The translations under genes were made by a program, and so were the position numbers. Positions 7,336-15,620 of a DNA stretch of 52,275 nucleotides are shown piece by piece (the first letter of the stretch is position 1; every line of letters starts with the position of its first letter). Source of the DNA: Desulfovibrio sp. (GTDB taxonomy: Bacteria; Bacillota; Dethiobacteria; DTU022); assembly GCA_020060545.1 (NCBI GenBank), contig JAGUZX010000086.1, forward strand, positions 1 through 52,275. Direction: 5' to 3'. The notes beneath the pieces were generated by a model, which saw only the letters and a list, made by a program, of their open reading frames with translations, was not told where the DNA came from and did no database searches.

Positions 7336-8529
7336 ATGAGTAACACAGGCAGCCAGATGGTAGCAGAAACAACCAGTAAAGCCGGCATCAAGGAGCTGTT
7401 TAAATTTTTTGTCCTTATGGGAACAACGGCTTTCGGCGGCCCGGCAGCCCACTTTGCCATCATGGAGCGGGAAGTGGTTCGCAACAGGAACTGGGTATCC
7501 AAAGAAGAGTTTGTCGATGTAATGGGTCTTTTAAACCTGATTCCTGGCCCCAACTCGACTCAGATGGTTATGTATATGGGTTACAGAAAAAACAGGCTGC
7601 GGGGGATACTGGCCGCGGGCCTGGGATTTATTGTTCCGGCCTTCATCATTACTTTTATTTTATCATGGTTTTACGTTACCTACGGGCTTTTACCCCAGGT
7701 TCAGGCCGTTTTTTTTGGCATTCAACCGGTGGTTCTGGCCGTTATCCTTTCAGCCTTATGGCGTTTAGCTCCGCACGGCGTAAACAGCTGGCAAACCGGA
7801 GTTCTCTGCGGGGCAGCGGTTATCGCCTCTTTCTGCGGCGTTAATGAAGCGATAATCATCCTTGCCTCCGGAGCTATCGGCTGGTTTTGGTTTTCCGGCT
7901 GGAGGCCCGCTCCTCACAAGATATCCGGTAATTTATTGCTTGCCGCCCCCGCTTTGTTCGCATCGGCAGACAACGCACCCGGGCTGCCGGTAACCCTTCC
8001 TTCCATCTTTCTGGTCTTTACCAAAATGGCGGTTACTCTCTACGGCACAGGTTATTTATTGATCGCGTATATGCAAGGAGACCTGGTTGACGGCCTTGGC
8101 TGGCTTTCGGTGCAGCAGCTCCTTGACGTCATCGCCATCGGTCAAATGACCCCTGGCCCCTTCCTCACCACCGCCACCGCCGCCGGGATGCTCCTGGCCG
8201 GCTGGCCGGGAGCAATTGTCGCTACCATAGGGATCTTTTTGCCCTCATTCTTTTTGGTCGGCCTGCTGGGAAACAAAGTAAGTTATTTTCGTTCTTCTAC
8301 CTGGGGTAAACATATGCTTAAAGGGATCAACGCGGCTGTTATAGCCGTATTGCTGGTGGTGGCCTTCACTTTTGCCGGGGAAGTTGTTAACGGCGGTTGG
8401 ATCAGGGTTCCGGTAGTATTGGCGGCCCTGTTTCTTCTTGAACGGCTGCGCGTCAATTCAATGATATTGGTTGTAGCGGGGGGAATACTCGGTATTATCT
8501 GGCACTACATTCCAGCTATCGCCGGGTAA
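7336..8529 (+). CDS. chrA: Chromate transporter, two-domain ChrA
   Basis: 397 residues, the long CHR family form made of two homologous halves, each with about five or six membrane segments. The N-half signature FGGPAAHFAIMEREVV...LLNLIPGPNSTQM and the C-half counterpart LLDVIAIGQMTPGPFLTTAT (conserved PGP motifs) are both present. ChrA proteins export chromate, probably in exchange for or mimicking sulfate. The ATG at 7336 follows GGAGG at a suitable distance. The gene is downstream of a PadR regulator with an operator-like promoter. Its 3' end directly abuts a truncated pseudogene on the other strand, suggesting the chrA unit was inserted there. Confidence 0.93.
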   Translation: MSNTGSQMVAETTSKAGIKELFKFFVLMGTTAFGGPAAHFAIMEREVVRNRNWVSKEEFVDVMGLLNLIPGPNSTQMVMYMGYRKNRLRGILAAGLGFIVPAFIITFILSWFYVTYGLLPQVQAVFFGIQPVVLAVILSALWRLAPHGVNSWQTGVLCGAAVIASFCGVNEAIIILASGAIGWFWFSGWRPAPHKISGNLLLAAPALFASADNAPGLPVTLPSIFLVFTKMAVTLYGTGYLLIAYMQGDLVDGLGWLSVQQLLDVIAIGQMTPGPFLTTATAAGMLLAGWPGAIVATIGIFLPSFFLVGLLGNKVSYFRSSTWGKHMLKGINAAVIAVLLVVAFTFAGEVVNGGWIRVPVVLAALFLLERLRVNSMILVVAGGILGIIWHYIPAIAG

Positions 8530-9061
8530 CTAAAACTTTGGTGCAGTCAGGGGCTGTTTCCGGCAATCGAAAAATCCGCATGTTTCCACAAGAGTGTTGA
8601 TACCTTCGGCTTTGAGAAGCTTTAATAAATCTGATACAAAATCCATGTACAGGGCCGGTTCTCCGCCGGACAGGGTAACCCCGCCGCCGGAATTTTTATA
8701 AAAAGGCTTATCTTTTCGAACTAGGGCAAGGATGTCTGTACAGGACATTTCAAGGCCCACCCTGACCAGGGCGCCCGAGGGACAGGCATCAGTACAGCCA
8801 AAACAAAGGTTGCATTTGGTCCGATCGATGAAATAAAGATTGGACCCGGAGATTGCGTTAACGGGGCAAGTATCTTTACATGTTCCGCACCCGATGCAAA
8901 CCTTCGGATCAAAGGAGATTTCCACTCCTGTTTCCCGGCATTCCGGATTATGGCACCAGACGCAGGAAAGGGGGCATCCCTTGAAAAAAATTACTGTCCG
9001 TATCCCGGGCCCGTCGTGTCAGGGAATTGCCTTTTATGTCTGCTATCAGAGAAAATTTCAT
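8530..9061 (-). pseudogene. Glycyl-radical-enzyme activating protein, frameshifted and truncated
   Basis: Read from the ATG at 9061: MKFSLIADIKGNSL, then one extra base (9019) changes frame, and the sequence continues HDGPGIRTVIFFKGC and CPLSCVWCHNPEC, the radical-SAM CxxxCxxC cluster motif of PflA-type activases. Two 4Fe-4S ferredoxin motifs follow (CIGCGTCKDTCP and CNLCFGCTDACP), then GGGVTLSGGEPALY. The frame ends at FDCRKQPLTAPKF, about 180 residues in all against the 290-310 usual for the family. The SAM-binding C-terminal half is missing. No glycyl-radical enzyme gene is nearby. The broken end is at the chrA stop codon, so this is a relic interrupted there. Confidence 0.8.
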
Positions 9062-9117
9062 GACAACCCGTATTCGGCTCTTTCGATAAGTTCTATCTGC
9101 ATATCCTTTTTTCATTT

Positions 9118-9549
9118 TTAAGCTTCGGGAAAATAGCGCTTCAACAAGCCTTCCAGGGCTTGGGCGTGGCGAGCCTCGTCCCGGGACGATTCGTCGAAAA
9201 GATCGTGGGCCTGGTCGATCCCGATCTCCTTGGCCTTGACGGCGGCTTCCCGCTTGCCCTTATTGGCATTGATTTCACCGTGCAGCATTTTGACCAGATT
9301 TTCCCTGGTGCTGGCTGAGATCAGGCCGTTCATCTCCGCGTACTGGGCCGCGTGAGCAGCTTCTTCCATGGCGATATCGTGCAGGACCCGCGCGATCTCC
9401 GGAAAACCTTCACGCTGGGCCTGACGGGCCATGGCCAGGTAGAGCCCCACCTCCATGGTTTCACCCCGGAAGTTCTTCTCCACCGCTTCCGCCAGTTCCG
9501 TGTCCCTGGTGGCACCCATTTGAACCCGGTTTACCAGTTCTTCTGTCAT
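9118..9549 (-). CDS. Rubrerythrin-like ferritin-fold protein without rubredoxin domain
   Basis: 143 residues forming a four-helix ferritin-like domain. The iron ligands lie in EKNFRGETMEVGLYLAMA, AMEEAAHAAQYAEM (ExxH) and FDESSRDEARHAQALEGL (ExxxH-type). The C-terminal rubredoxin (CxxC...CxxC) of classical rubrerythrin is absent, so it would need a separate electron donor. Known relatives reduce peroxide in anaerobes. It follows the PerR-type gene by 54 bases in the same direction with a GGAGGAG SD, so the two are likely co-transcribed and peroxide-inducible. Confidence 0.87.
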   Translation of the reverse strand: MTEELVNRVQMGATRDTELAEAVEKNFRGETMEVGLYLAMARQAQREGFPEIARVLHDIAMEEAAHAAQYAEMNGLISASTRENLVKMLHGEINANKGKREAAVKAKEIGIDQAHDLFDESSRDEARHAQALEGLLKRYFPEA

Positions 9550-9603
9550 CTAAATCTCCTCCTCATGGATTATTGTGCGCGGCGCTGGAGGTTCCAGTCC
9601 GCT

Positions 9604-10071
9604 TTATTCAGGCAGCCGGTTGTCGCCCGGCCCTGACGGGCCGAGATTTACCGCGTGACGCGAACAAGAGGGGCAGCTGCCGTAAAAGTTTACCTCGAGA
9701 GAATCAATCTTGAAACCTGATTTCGTCATGCCCAAATCCGCCAGGTCGGTGAACAGTTTTGCCAATCCGCCGTTCAGATCGTCGACCTGCCCGCAGCGCA
9801 GGCAGCAAAGATGGGCGTGGGGTAAAGTATTTCCGTCGTAGCGTAGATTGCGGGCTATGTTCAACTGCCAGAGAAGACCCGCCTCCTGAAAAGACTGGAG
9901 TGTTTTATAAACGGTATTCAGGCTAATCGAGGGGAATTTCTCACGAACTGCGGTGTAAACAGACTCGGCGGAAGGGTGCGTTTTATTGCCCAGTACCGCT
10001 TCAAAAACAGCCAGGCGCTGTGGAGTGATGCGAAAACCTTTTTCTTTGAGCAGGGCGGAGGCGTTCATCAA
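9604..10071 (-). CDS. perR: Fur family peroxide regulator, PerR-like
   Basis: 155 residues. The N-terminal winged helix includes GFRITPQRLAVFEAVL and SLNTVYKTLQSFQEAGLL. The dimerisation domain contains HAHLCCLRCGQVDDL and the second zinc pair FYGSCPSCSRH, giving the structural Cys4 site of Fur/PerR proteins. PerR rather than Fur is inferred from the downstream rubrerythrin and from a Per-box-like palindrome in its own promoter (10103-10119). The start is the TTG at 10071 or the following ATG. PerR uses Fe(II)-catalysed histidine oxidation to sense peroxide and usually represses itself and peroxide-scavenging genes. Confidence 0.85.
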   Translation of the reverse strand: MMNASALLKEKGFRITPQRLAVFEAVLGNKTHPSAESVYTAVREKFPSISLNTVYKTLQSFQEAGLLWQLNIARNLRYDGNTLPHAHLCCLRCGQVDDLNGGLAKLFTDLADLGMTKSGFKIDSLEVNFYGSCPSCSRHAVNLGPSGPGDNRLPE

Positions 10072-10100
10072 TCATTTATCTCTCCAATAAAATAAACATT

Positions 10101-10141
10101 ACTTTATAATAATAATTATCATATAGTAACAAATATGTCAA
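10101..10141 (-). promoter_or_regulatory. perR-rbr promoter with Per-box-like palindrome
   Basis: Minus strand: TTGACA (10141-10136) followed by an AT-rich -10 region. The plus-strand sequence TTATAATAATAATTA, starting at 10104, closely resembles the Per box TTATAATNATTATAA and overlaps the -10, as expected for autorepression. Confidence 0.65.
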
Positions 10142-10239
10142 GGCATTTTTAAAATATTATTAATCATATTTTCCCGTTTGAAACGATGAAGGATCCGTGG
10201 GATGTTTTGGAGGAAGCGGCGATGACGGTGATGATGTTG

Positions 10240-10315
10240 AAAGTTAATTTTTGCTGCTTCCAAATCTTCTTTTGCTTTTTCCAACCTATAATTTGAAAGG
10301 GCCTTGTCTTTCTTC
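10240..10315 (-). pseudogene. HEPN-domain protein remnant (first helix only)
   Basis: Minus-strand frame KKDKALSNYRLEKAKEDLEA followed by AKINF is the conserved first helix of HEPN proteins that pair with MNT nucleotidyltransferases. The frame is closed upstream by a stop and the remainder of the domain is gone. The rest of 10142-10405 shows no other recognisable gene. Confidence 0.5.
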
Positions 10316-10405
10316 CATTAATTACTATCCCTTCGCCCTTCTAACCTTTCCGTCAGGCAAATCGCCAAACTGAGAGGAAACGAAAGAGGGGTTCTCTTTA
10401 AAACA

Positions 10406-10501
10406 TAAAGTTGTCAACAACCCCGTCCCTCTGTCACCCCCTAAAGTTGTCAACAACCCCGTCCCTCTGTCACCCCCTCTGTCACCCCCTCTGTCACCCC
10501 C
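10406..10501. repeat. Direct repeats of the CCCCGTCCCTCTGTCACCCC type
   Basis: Two 35-36 bp units (10406-10440 and 10442-10476), each beginning TAAAGTTGTCAACAACCCCG, are identical by eye. Two further CCTCTGTCACCCC units follow up to about 10501. Each long unit contains TTGTCAACAA, a small palindrome. The array lies over the 3' end of the GNAT gene. Confidence 0.8.
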
Positions 10502-11097
10502 TCCTTTAATTCCTTCACCATTCTTTTAAAACACAAAACTTTATCTTTTTGTAACGGCACGAAAAGCTCTTTGAGTATCTTGTATCCCAATTTATTGTAG
10601 AAATTAATGGCCCCGATACTCTCCTTATTAACATCCAGTGTCACTCGTTTGGCCCCAGTCCTTCTTGCTTCTGATTCAGCTTTAAGAATTAGTCTTTTTC
10701 CCACTGTCATACCTCTATACTGGGGATATAGCGCTATATTGCTGATATAATATTCGCCATCATGCAGTATTCCCACTGTCTGATTAAACTTCATTAGTAA
10801 TGAGGACTTGCCTAAAAGACCAACCCCCGCCTTTTTAAGTAATAAAAAACCGGTTCTTAGGCTTTCTCTTTTTTTCACTTGCCAACCATAACCTAAAATC
10901 ATTCCGGCTTTTTCCCCTTTAACTTCTGCAAAATAAACATGTTCAAAGCTGAAAAGATTAAAATGCCGCTGAAATAAATCTTGTAGTATTGTGTTTATTG
11001 GGCTTCCAAAAAGCACCGGAAAAAATGGGGCAGCCGTTAACATAAGTTCAGCGTAATCCTTTTTGTCGTCAGGTATAGCTTTTCTTATGGTAATCAT
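10450..11097 (-). CDS. GNAT family N-acetyltransferase
   Basis: 215 residues. The GNAT core is clear: an N-terminal IRKAIPDDKKDYAEL, strand beta-4 YYISNIALYPQYRGMTVGKRL (acetyl-CoA loop Q/RxxGxG/A in the form QYRGMTVG), and RVTLDVNKESIGAINFYNKLGY near the C-terminus. The substrate is unknown. The gene is strongly AT-rich relative to its neighbours, suggesting recent acquisition. The C-terminus is odd: the last residues (EGVTEGVTEGVTEGRGC) are encoded by the direct-repeat array at 10450-10501, and the stop codon is supplied by a repeat unit. Confidence 0.85.
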   Translation of the reverse strand: MITIRKAIPDDKKDYAELMLTAAPFFPVLFGSPINTILQDLFQRHFNLFSFEHVYFAEVKGEKAGMILGYGWQVKKRESLRTGFLLLKKAGVGLLGKSSLLMKFNQTVGILHDGEYYISNIALYPQYRGMTVGKRLILKAESEARRTGAKRVTLDVNKESIGAINFYNKLGYKILKELFVPLQKDKVLCFKRMVKELKEGVTEGVTEGVTEGRGC

Positions 11098-11157
11098 TGC
11101 TTATCAATCCTATAATGATTTTTCCTGTATTAGAATAAACGGTTAATAAATCGCTGA

Positions 11158-11526
11158 TTATGAGTATCCTTGATGTTGGTCGTTTAGATAAACGTGAATA
11201 AATTCGGATGGACTCATAACAATAACCCCCCGGCAGATTTCAGGAGGAAAATGTTTTTTGTTGCCGTTCACCAGGATGCGGCCTTCTACCGAGCGAGCCA
11301 ATTCCAGAAATGGTTTAGTTGCTTTTGAGGAGCCCGGAAACATTTACGTTTGTACCCAAAACGAGGATCAACTGGTACGCTTCCGTCTCACGGCCTTGAT
11401 CTCGGCCTCTATTTCTTCCGGAGTAATCCGATCCAGTCCTTTATCGCCGGATCTCCGTCAAATTTTTAAGCTTTTCCACACTTCACCAGATTTTAGGCGC
11501 AAGGTTCTTGCGTTTATAAATTTCAT
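11158..11526 (-). pseudogene. Decayed Phd-type antitoxin and PIN toxin pair
   Basis: From the ATG at 11526 (good SD, GAGGAGG) the antitoxin start MKFINARTLRLKSGEVW is recognisable as a Phd/YefM-type N-terminus. It breaks after about 25 residues, and the original C-terminus LDRITPEEIEAEIKAVRRKR appears in another frame. Next comes LVLGTNVNVSGLLKS, the N-terminal PIN motif (DTN mutated to GTN), followed after an internal deletion by the PIN C-terminal part ILVNGNKKHFPPE and SPSEFIHVYL, ending at 11158. Both partners are incomplete and frameshifted, so the locus is dead. Confidence 0.7.
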
Positions 11527-11584
11527 CCCTGCAAAGCCTCCTCATGCATAAAAATTATCGGCACATTTATTGTAAACAATTGTG

Positions 11585-12010
11585 CTACAAAATAAAAGCA
11601 TTAAAGTGTTCTACGAGGCCGGAAACAGCCGCCATAACGGCCGGGGCCGGCTCCAGGGCCGTCACGCTTGCCCCTCGCTGCGCCATGGGTATGGCAAAAT
11701 CTCCGGTCCCGGCGCCGATGTCCAGCACGTCCACCCCCGGCCGGAGAGCCCCTTCGCGCTCCAGCCATGAAATAACCCGTTCCACCCGGTTGCGGGAGCG
11801 GCCCTGTTCCGGCCATCGCACCAACAGCCCGGCCAGCCCGTCCCAGTAATCTAGATTAGCGGCAGCGCCGCGGCGCCGGGTGTTAACGGACTGGCGGAGC
11901 ACTTCGTTCCAGGTTTCTATCCAGTAATGTGGCTCCTTCAGTTTTGAGCTCAATGGATAGTTATTTTCTCGCTTGCCTGTCAGCTTGCCCGCCTCCTTTA
12001 CGAAGCACAT
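11585..12010 (-). pseudogene. Class I SAM-dependent methyltransferase, C-terminally truncated
   Basis: 141 residues. The N-terminal helical part (HYWIETWNEVLRQSV...YWDGLAG) and the SAM-binding motif I VLDIGAGTGDFAIPMAQ plus the acidic end of strand beta-2 (VTALEPAPAV) are present. The sequence then passes into HFNAFIL and a stop, where the base composition drops from GC-rich to AT-rich. The remaining half of the Rossmann domain is missing (relatives are about 250-280 residues). It overlaps the end of the oppC-like gene and was evidently the last surviving gene of the ABC operon, truncated by a rearrangement near 11600. It may still be translated but is unlikely to be active. Confidence 0.75.
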
Positions 12011-12863
12011 TTTTTATCGCCTCCCCTCGCAGGCGCGGGTTCACCACTTCTTCCAGGGCATATCCGGTCAGGGCAAAAGCCAGCACCGTGAAGGTTATGA
12101 GCAGCCCCGGCGGCAGGATCCACCAAAGCCACGCCCCGGTGAGGAAAGCGCCGCGCGCCTGGGCATAGGATAAGACCATGCCCCAGCTTTTGGCCGTCGG
12201 GTCGCCCAGGCCGAGAAAGGCCAGCGACGACTCGATCAAAACGGCGGAAGAGACGGCGCGGATGAACTGGGCCAGCGCCACGGGCAAAACCCCGGGCAGT
12301 ATATGCCGGAACATGATCCGGGCATCGGCGCCGCCCAGGGCGCGGGCCGCCTGCACGTAGCCGTACTCCCGCAGGCTGAGGACCTGGGAGCGGATCACCC
12401 TTGCGGGGCCGGCCCAGGTCAGCAGGCCGATCACCAAAATAATATTGGACATGCGCGGTCCCAGGTAGGCAGCCAGCAAGATCATTAAGGGCAGAAAGGG
12501 GATCACCAACACGATATCCGCCAGGCGCATGAAAAGCGGATCCAGCCACCTCCGGTAGTAGCCGCTGACAATTCCGATGAAGGTGCCCAGGAGCAAGGCG
12601 ATGGCCGCGGCGAAAAAACCGATGGCCAGCGAAACCCGCGTCCCCCAAATAATTTCACTTAAAATATCCTGCCCGATATCGTTGGTGCCCAGGGGGTGTT
12701 GCGCCGAGGGCTTCTGGAAAGGCGGGCCCACCCTCTCGTAAGGATCGTGGGGCGCCAACCAGGGCGCAAAGAGAGCGGTGCATAAAATGAGCAGCAGCAA
12801 GGCCGCCCCGATTCTGCCGGCCCCGATTATTTTCATCGACTGGAAGATACATGCCGCGTTCAC
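11961..12863 (-). CDS. OppC/DppC-type ABC transporter permease
   Basis: 300 residues. N-terminal cytoplasmic segment and first membrane helix (AALLLLILCTALFAPWLAP), the OppC hallmark HPLGTNDIGQDILSEIIWG at about residues 55-73, and the EAA loop YVQAARALGGADARIMFRHILP in the BPD_transp_1 domain, with about six membrane segments. It starts with GTG at 12863 in a GTGA overlap with the stop of the oppB-like gene, indicating translational coupling. It forms the membrane channel with that protein, powered by the OppD/F-type ATPases upstream. Confidence 0.92.
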   Translation of the reverse strand: MNAACIFQSMKIIGAGRIGAALLLLILCTALFAPWLAPHDPYERVGPPFQKPSAQHPLGTNDIGQDILSEIIWGTRVSLAIGFFAAAIALLLGTFIGIVSGYYRRWLDPLFMRLADIVLVIPFLPLMILLAAYLGPRMSNIILVIGLLTWAGPARVIRSQVLSLREYGYVQAARALGGADARIMFRHILPGVLPVALAQFIRAVSSAVLIESSLAFLGLGDPTAKSWGMVLSYAQARGAFLTGAWLWWILPPGLLITFTVLAFALTGYALEEVVNPRLRGEAIKNVLRKGGGQADRQARK

Positions 12864-13846
12864 CTGACGTGCCTCCCTTCAATCCGCACCCGGGGGTCCG
12901 CCAGGGGATAAAGAAGATCAGCCGCCAGGTTGGCCGCGATGACGCATACCGTGACCATCATGAATGCGGCCTGCAGCACCGGGTAATCGCGCTGGAGCAC
13001 CGCCTCAAACATCAGCCTCCCCAGGCCCGGCCAGACAAAGACCGTTTCCACCACCGTCGCCCCGCTAACCACAAAGCCGAGGCTCAGCATGAACAAGGTA
13101 ATGACCGGCAAGAGGGCATTGCGAAGGACATGGCGAAAAACAATGCGCCCTTCCGGCAAGCCCTTGGCCCGGGCCACGGTGATATATTGTTCGCCCAGGA
13201 CCCCCAGGGTGGAATAGCGCACGGTCAGAAACAGGCCGGCGATGGTTACCAGGGTCAGGGTGGTCAGGGGTAAAGCCAGGTGATGCAGCACGTCCGCAAC
13301 AGCGGCCCAGCCGGTGTAGCCGGCAAAAGGGCTTTGCGCCCCGAACACGGGAAACCAGCGCAGGGAAGACCCGAAAAGGGCAACCAGAATCATCCCCAGC
13401 CAGAAAGAGGGCATGGAATCGAGAAAAATGAACAGAGATAACATGCCCAAGTCGCTGATACGCCCGCGGCGCCAGGCGGCCAGGGTTCCGCAGACCACCC
13501 CGGCAAGGGCGGAGAGGGCCAGGGCGGAGCCGGTCAGCAGCACTGTCCAAGGCAGGCGTTCCCAAATGATTACAGCCACGGGCCGCCGCTGCCTGTAGGA
13601 ATACCCCAGGTCGCCTTTGGCCAGTTGGCCCAGGTAGAGAGTAAACTGCCGCCAAAGGGGCTGGTCGAGGCCGTGCCTGGCCATGATTTCCTCCCGCTCC
13701 GCTCGAGACAGAAGGCCCACGTCCTCACCGGCCAGCAGCTGCAGCGGCGACCCCGGCATCAGCCGCGGCAAGGAAAAGTTGAGGGCCAGGGTGAGAAGAA
13801 GAACCAGGCCGTACTGCATTAGTTTGCGTCCCCAAAACTGCAGCAT
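12860..13846 (-). CDS. OppB/DppB-type ABC transporter permease
   Basis: 328 residues from the ATG at 13846, chosen because GAGGCGGTGAAAAGG lies just upstream; the frame stays open to 13924 but that part is not conserved-looking. MLQFWGRKLMQYGLVLLLTL is the first membrane segment, followed by the OppB-type PGSPLQLL...RHGLDQPLWRQFTLYLG region, the GDLGYSYRQRRPV motif and the EAA loop YITVARAKGLPEGRIVFRHVLRN. The 3' end overlaps the oppC-like start by four bases. The substrate cannot be read from the permease; this family carries peptides, nickel and other small solutes. Confidence 0.92.
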   Translation of the reverse strand: MLQFWGRKLMQYGLVLLLTLALNFSLPRLMPGSPLQLLAGEDVGLLSRAEREEIMARHGLDQPLWRQFTLYLGQLAKGDLGYSYRQRRPVAVIIWERLPWTVLLTGSALALSALAGVVCGTLAAWRRGRISDLGMLSLFIFLDSMPSFWLGMILVALFGSSLRWFPVFGAQSPFAGYTGWAAVADVLHHLALPLTTLTLVTIAGLFLTVRYSTLGVLGEQYITVARAKGLPEGRIVFRHVLRNALLPVITLFMLSLGFVVSGATVVETVFVWPGLGRLMFEAVLQRDYPVLQAAFMMVTVCVIAANLAADLLYPLADPRVRIEGRHVR

Positions 13847-13928
13847 CCTTTTCACCGCCTCGTAAAGGCGGCCGGCGCCAACCGGAAAAGTAAGGCGGCC
13901 CGGGTGGCGCCGGCCACAGGCCAATTAC

Positions 13929-15569
13929 TTACGGAACCGGCACGAAAGAGAGTTTGTTCAAGATCCCCTGCCCGTTTTGATATACCCAGCCGTCATAAGT
14001 GCCCGGCCGGTAGGCGTAGATACCGTCGGGATAAAATAAGGTGACAAAGGGTACAGTATCGGCTACCGCTGACTGAAGGTCTGACATCAGCTTGCTCTGC
14101 CTATCCGGGTCGATGGTACCCGCCAGCTCTTCTACCATGGCATCAACGTTTTCTCCGGCATATGCGCCGATGTTGAGGCTACCCCGGGTGTTTAAGTCCG
14201 AGTGGAACAAGGCGCCCAGGCGGGCCGGATCCAGCATCACCGGAGCCGACCAGCCCCAAATGGCCAGGTCGTAGTCCCGCCCCCTGGTCACATCAAAATC
14301 CGGCCAGACCAGGCTGTCCACGGTGCTGGAATCCAAAGCTTTGACTTTTACGTTCATGCCGATTGCAGCCAGGCTTTCAGCAATGATCTCCGCAGTGCGC
14401 ACCCGCAGCGGATCGTTGGAACGAACCAGCAGTTCAAATTCCTCATCGCCGAAGGAATCGGCAAACCCGGTTTCTTCCAGAAGAGCGCGGGCCTGGGCCG
14501 GGTCTGTTATATGCTTAAGGCCGGTTTTATAACCGGGCAGCGCCGGGTGGAGATAACCTGGGTTACCGGCGGTGCCGTAGCCCAGCAGGACGGTTTCCAC
14601 CAGGCCGTCTATATCTATGGCCCTGGCGATGGCCAGGCGCACTCTCGGGTCGTTAAAAGGCTCACGCTCGTTGTTTATCTGCAGCAGGGTGCTGACAAAG
14701 CCGGGCCCCGTCACCACCGCCACGTCAGTGGTGCCGGAAAACTCCTCCACCAGCTCGGGAAGCAGGCTCCGGGCGGCGATATCAATATCCCCCACCCGCA
14801 GGGCGGTGAAGGTGGCGGTCTGGTCTTCAATGATTACGATACCGATTTCATCCACCGCGGGTTTGCCCCGAAAATACCCGGCATTTGCTTCCAGCTTGTA
14901 AGTTTTGTCCGCTTCATGGCTGATCAGCCGGTACGGCCCGCTGCCGGTATTGTCCGTAAAGCTGCCGGGATCGGTTACGTCCCGCCAGATATGGGCGGGG
15001 ATAATGGGCACGTCTGCCAGCGGGTTCATCATGAACGCGGGCACGGGATCGCTCAGCTTTATTGTAAAGTTGAGTTCATCTTCAACCTCGATGGACTCCA
15101 CCGCGGCCACCGCTTTGGTCCACCGGGCGTGCTTGTGTTTCCTGTAGTATTCATAACTGAATTTCACGTCATCCGCGGTCAGAGGCGTCCCGTCGTGCCA
15201 GGTCACCCCTTTGTGCAGGGTAAAGGACCAGGTCAGCCCATCCGCATCGGGTTGATACTTTTCTACCAACCACGGCTGAGGGACATTTTGCTCATCCAGC
15301 TGGAACAAGGTGTCGTAAATCAGCAGCAGCAGGTTGTGCCCGGGATAGCCGCTCACGTAGGTATAGGGGTTCAGCGACCCCTCATCCCTGGCTATGGCCA
15401 GCCGCACATGGATCGGCCCCTGGTCATCTGCCGGCGCTGCTGCCGGCGAGCAAGACGCCGCCACCAGCAGCAGGGTAACCGCAAACAGGATCGCCAGCAA
15501 TATAACGCTCCACCTGCCTGTACTTGCGTAGTTGAAGGTTTTCCCTTTCATCTTTGTCTTACCATTCAT
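13929..15569 (-). CDS. Family 5 ABC substrate-binding lipoprotein
   Basis: 546 residues. A basic N-terminus, a hydrophobic stretch ending LLVAASC (lipobox, Cys at about residue 40) and a Ser/Ala/Pro linker mark a lipoprotein anchored outside the membrane. The mature part has SBP_bac_5 landmarks: ARDEGSLNPYTYVSGYPG, WHDGTPLTADDVKFSYEYY, GSGPYRLISHEADKTYKLE, DPRVRLAIARAIDIDGL and a C-terminal domain ending with SFVPVP. GGAGG lies 7-8 bases before the ATG. Family members bind peptides, nickel complexes or heme. Its place between the PIG-L-like gene and the permeases shows it is the receptor of this importer. Confidence 0.92.
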   Translation of the reverse strand: MNGKTKMKGKTFNYASTGRWSVILLAILFAVTLLLVAASCSPAAAPADDQGPIHVRLAIARDEGSLNPYTYVSGYPGHNLLLLIYDTLFQLDEQNVPQPWLVEKYQPDADGLTWSFTLHKGVTWHDGTPLTADDVKFSYEYYRKHKHARWTKAVAAVESIEVEDELNFTIKLSDPVPAFMMNPLADVPIIPAHIWRDVTDPGSFTDNTGSGPYRLISHEADKTYKLEANAGYFRGKPAVDEIGIVIIEDQTATFTALRVGDIDIAARSLLPELVEEFSGTTDVAVVTGPGFVSTLLQINNEREPFNDPRVRLAIARAIDIDGLVETVLLGYGTAGNPGYLHPALPGYKTGLKHITDPAQARALLEETGFADSFGDEEFELLVRSNDPLRVRTAEIIAESLAAIGMNVKVKALDSSTVDSLVWPDFDVTRGRDYDLAIWGWSAPVMLDPARLGALFHSDLNTRGSLNIGAYAGENVDAMVEELAGTIDPDRQSKLMSDLQSAVADTVPFVTLFYPDGIYAYRPGTYDGWVYQNGQGILNKLSFVPVP

Positions 15570-15620
15570 TTTCCTTACCTCCTCTTAATCTTTTGCACAT
15601 CCATACATACTGAAACCAAG

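Noticed and set aside
10406-10501. CRISPR or VNTR locus
   Set aside because: The repeats are directly adjacent with no unique spacers. They are of the same mini-element type as sequences near Uma2.
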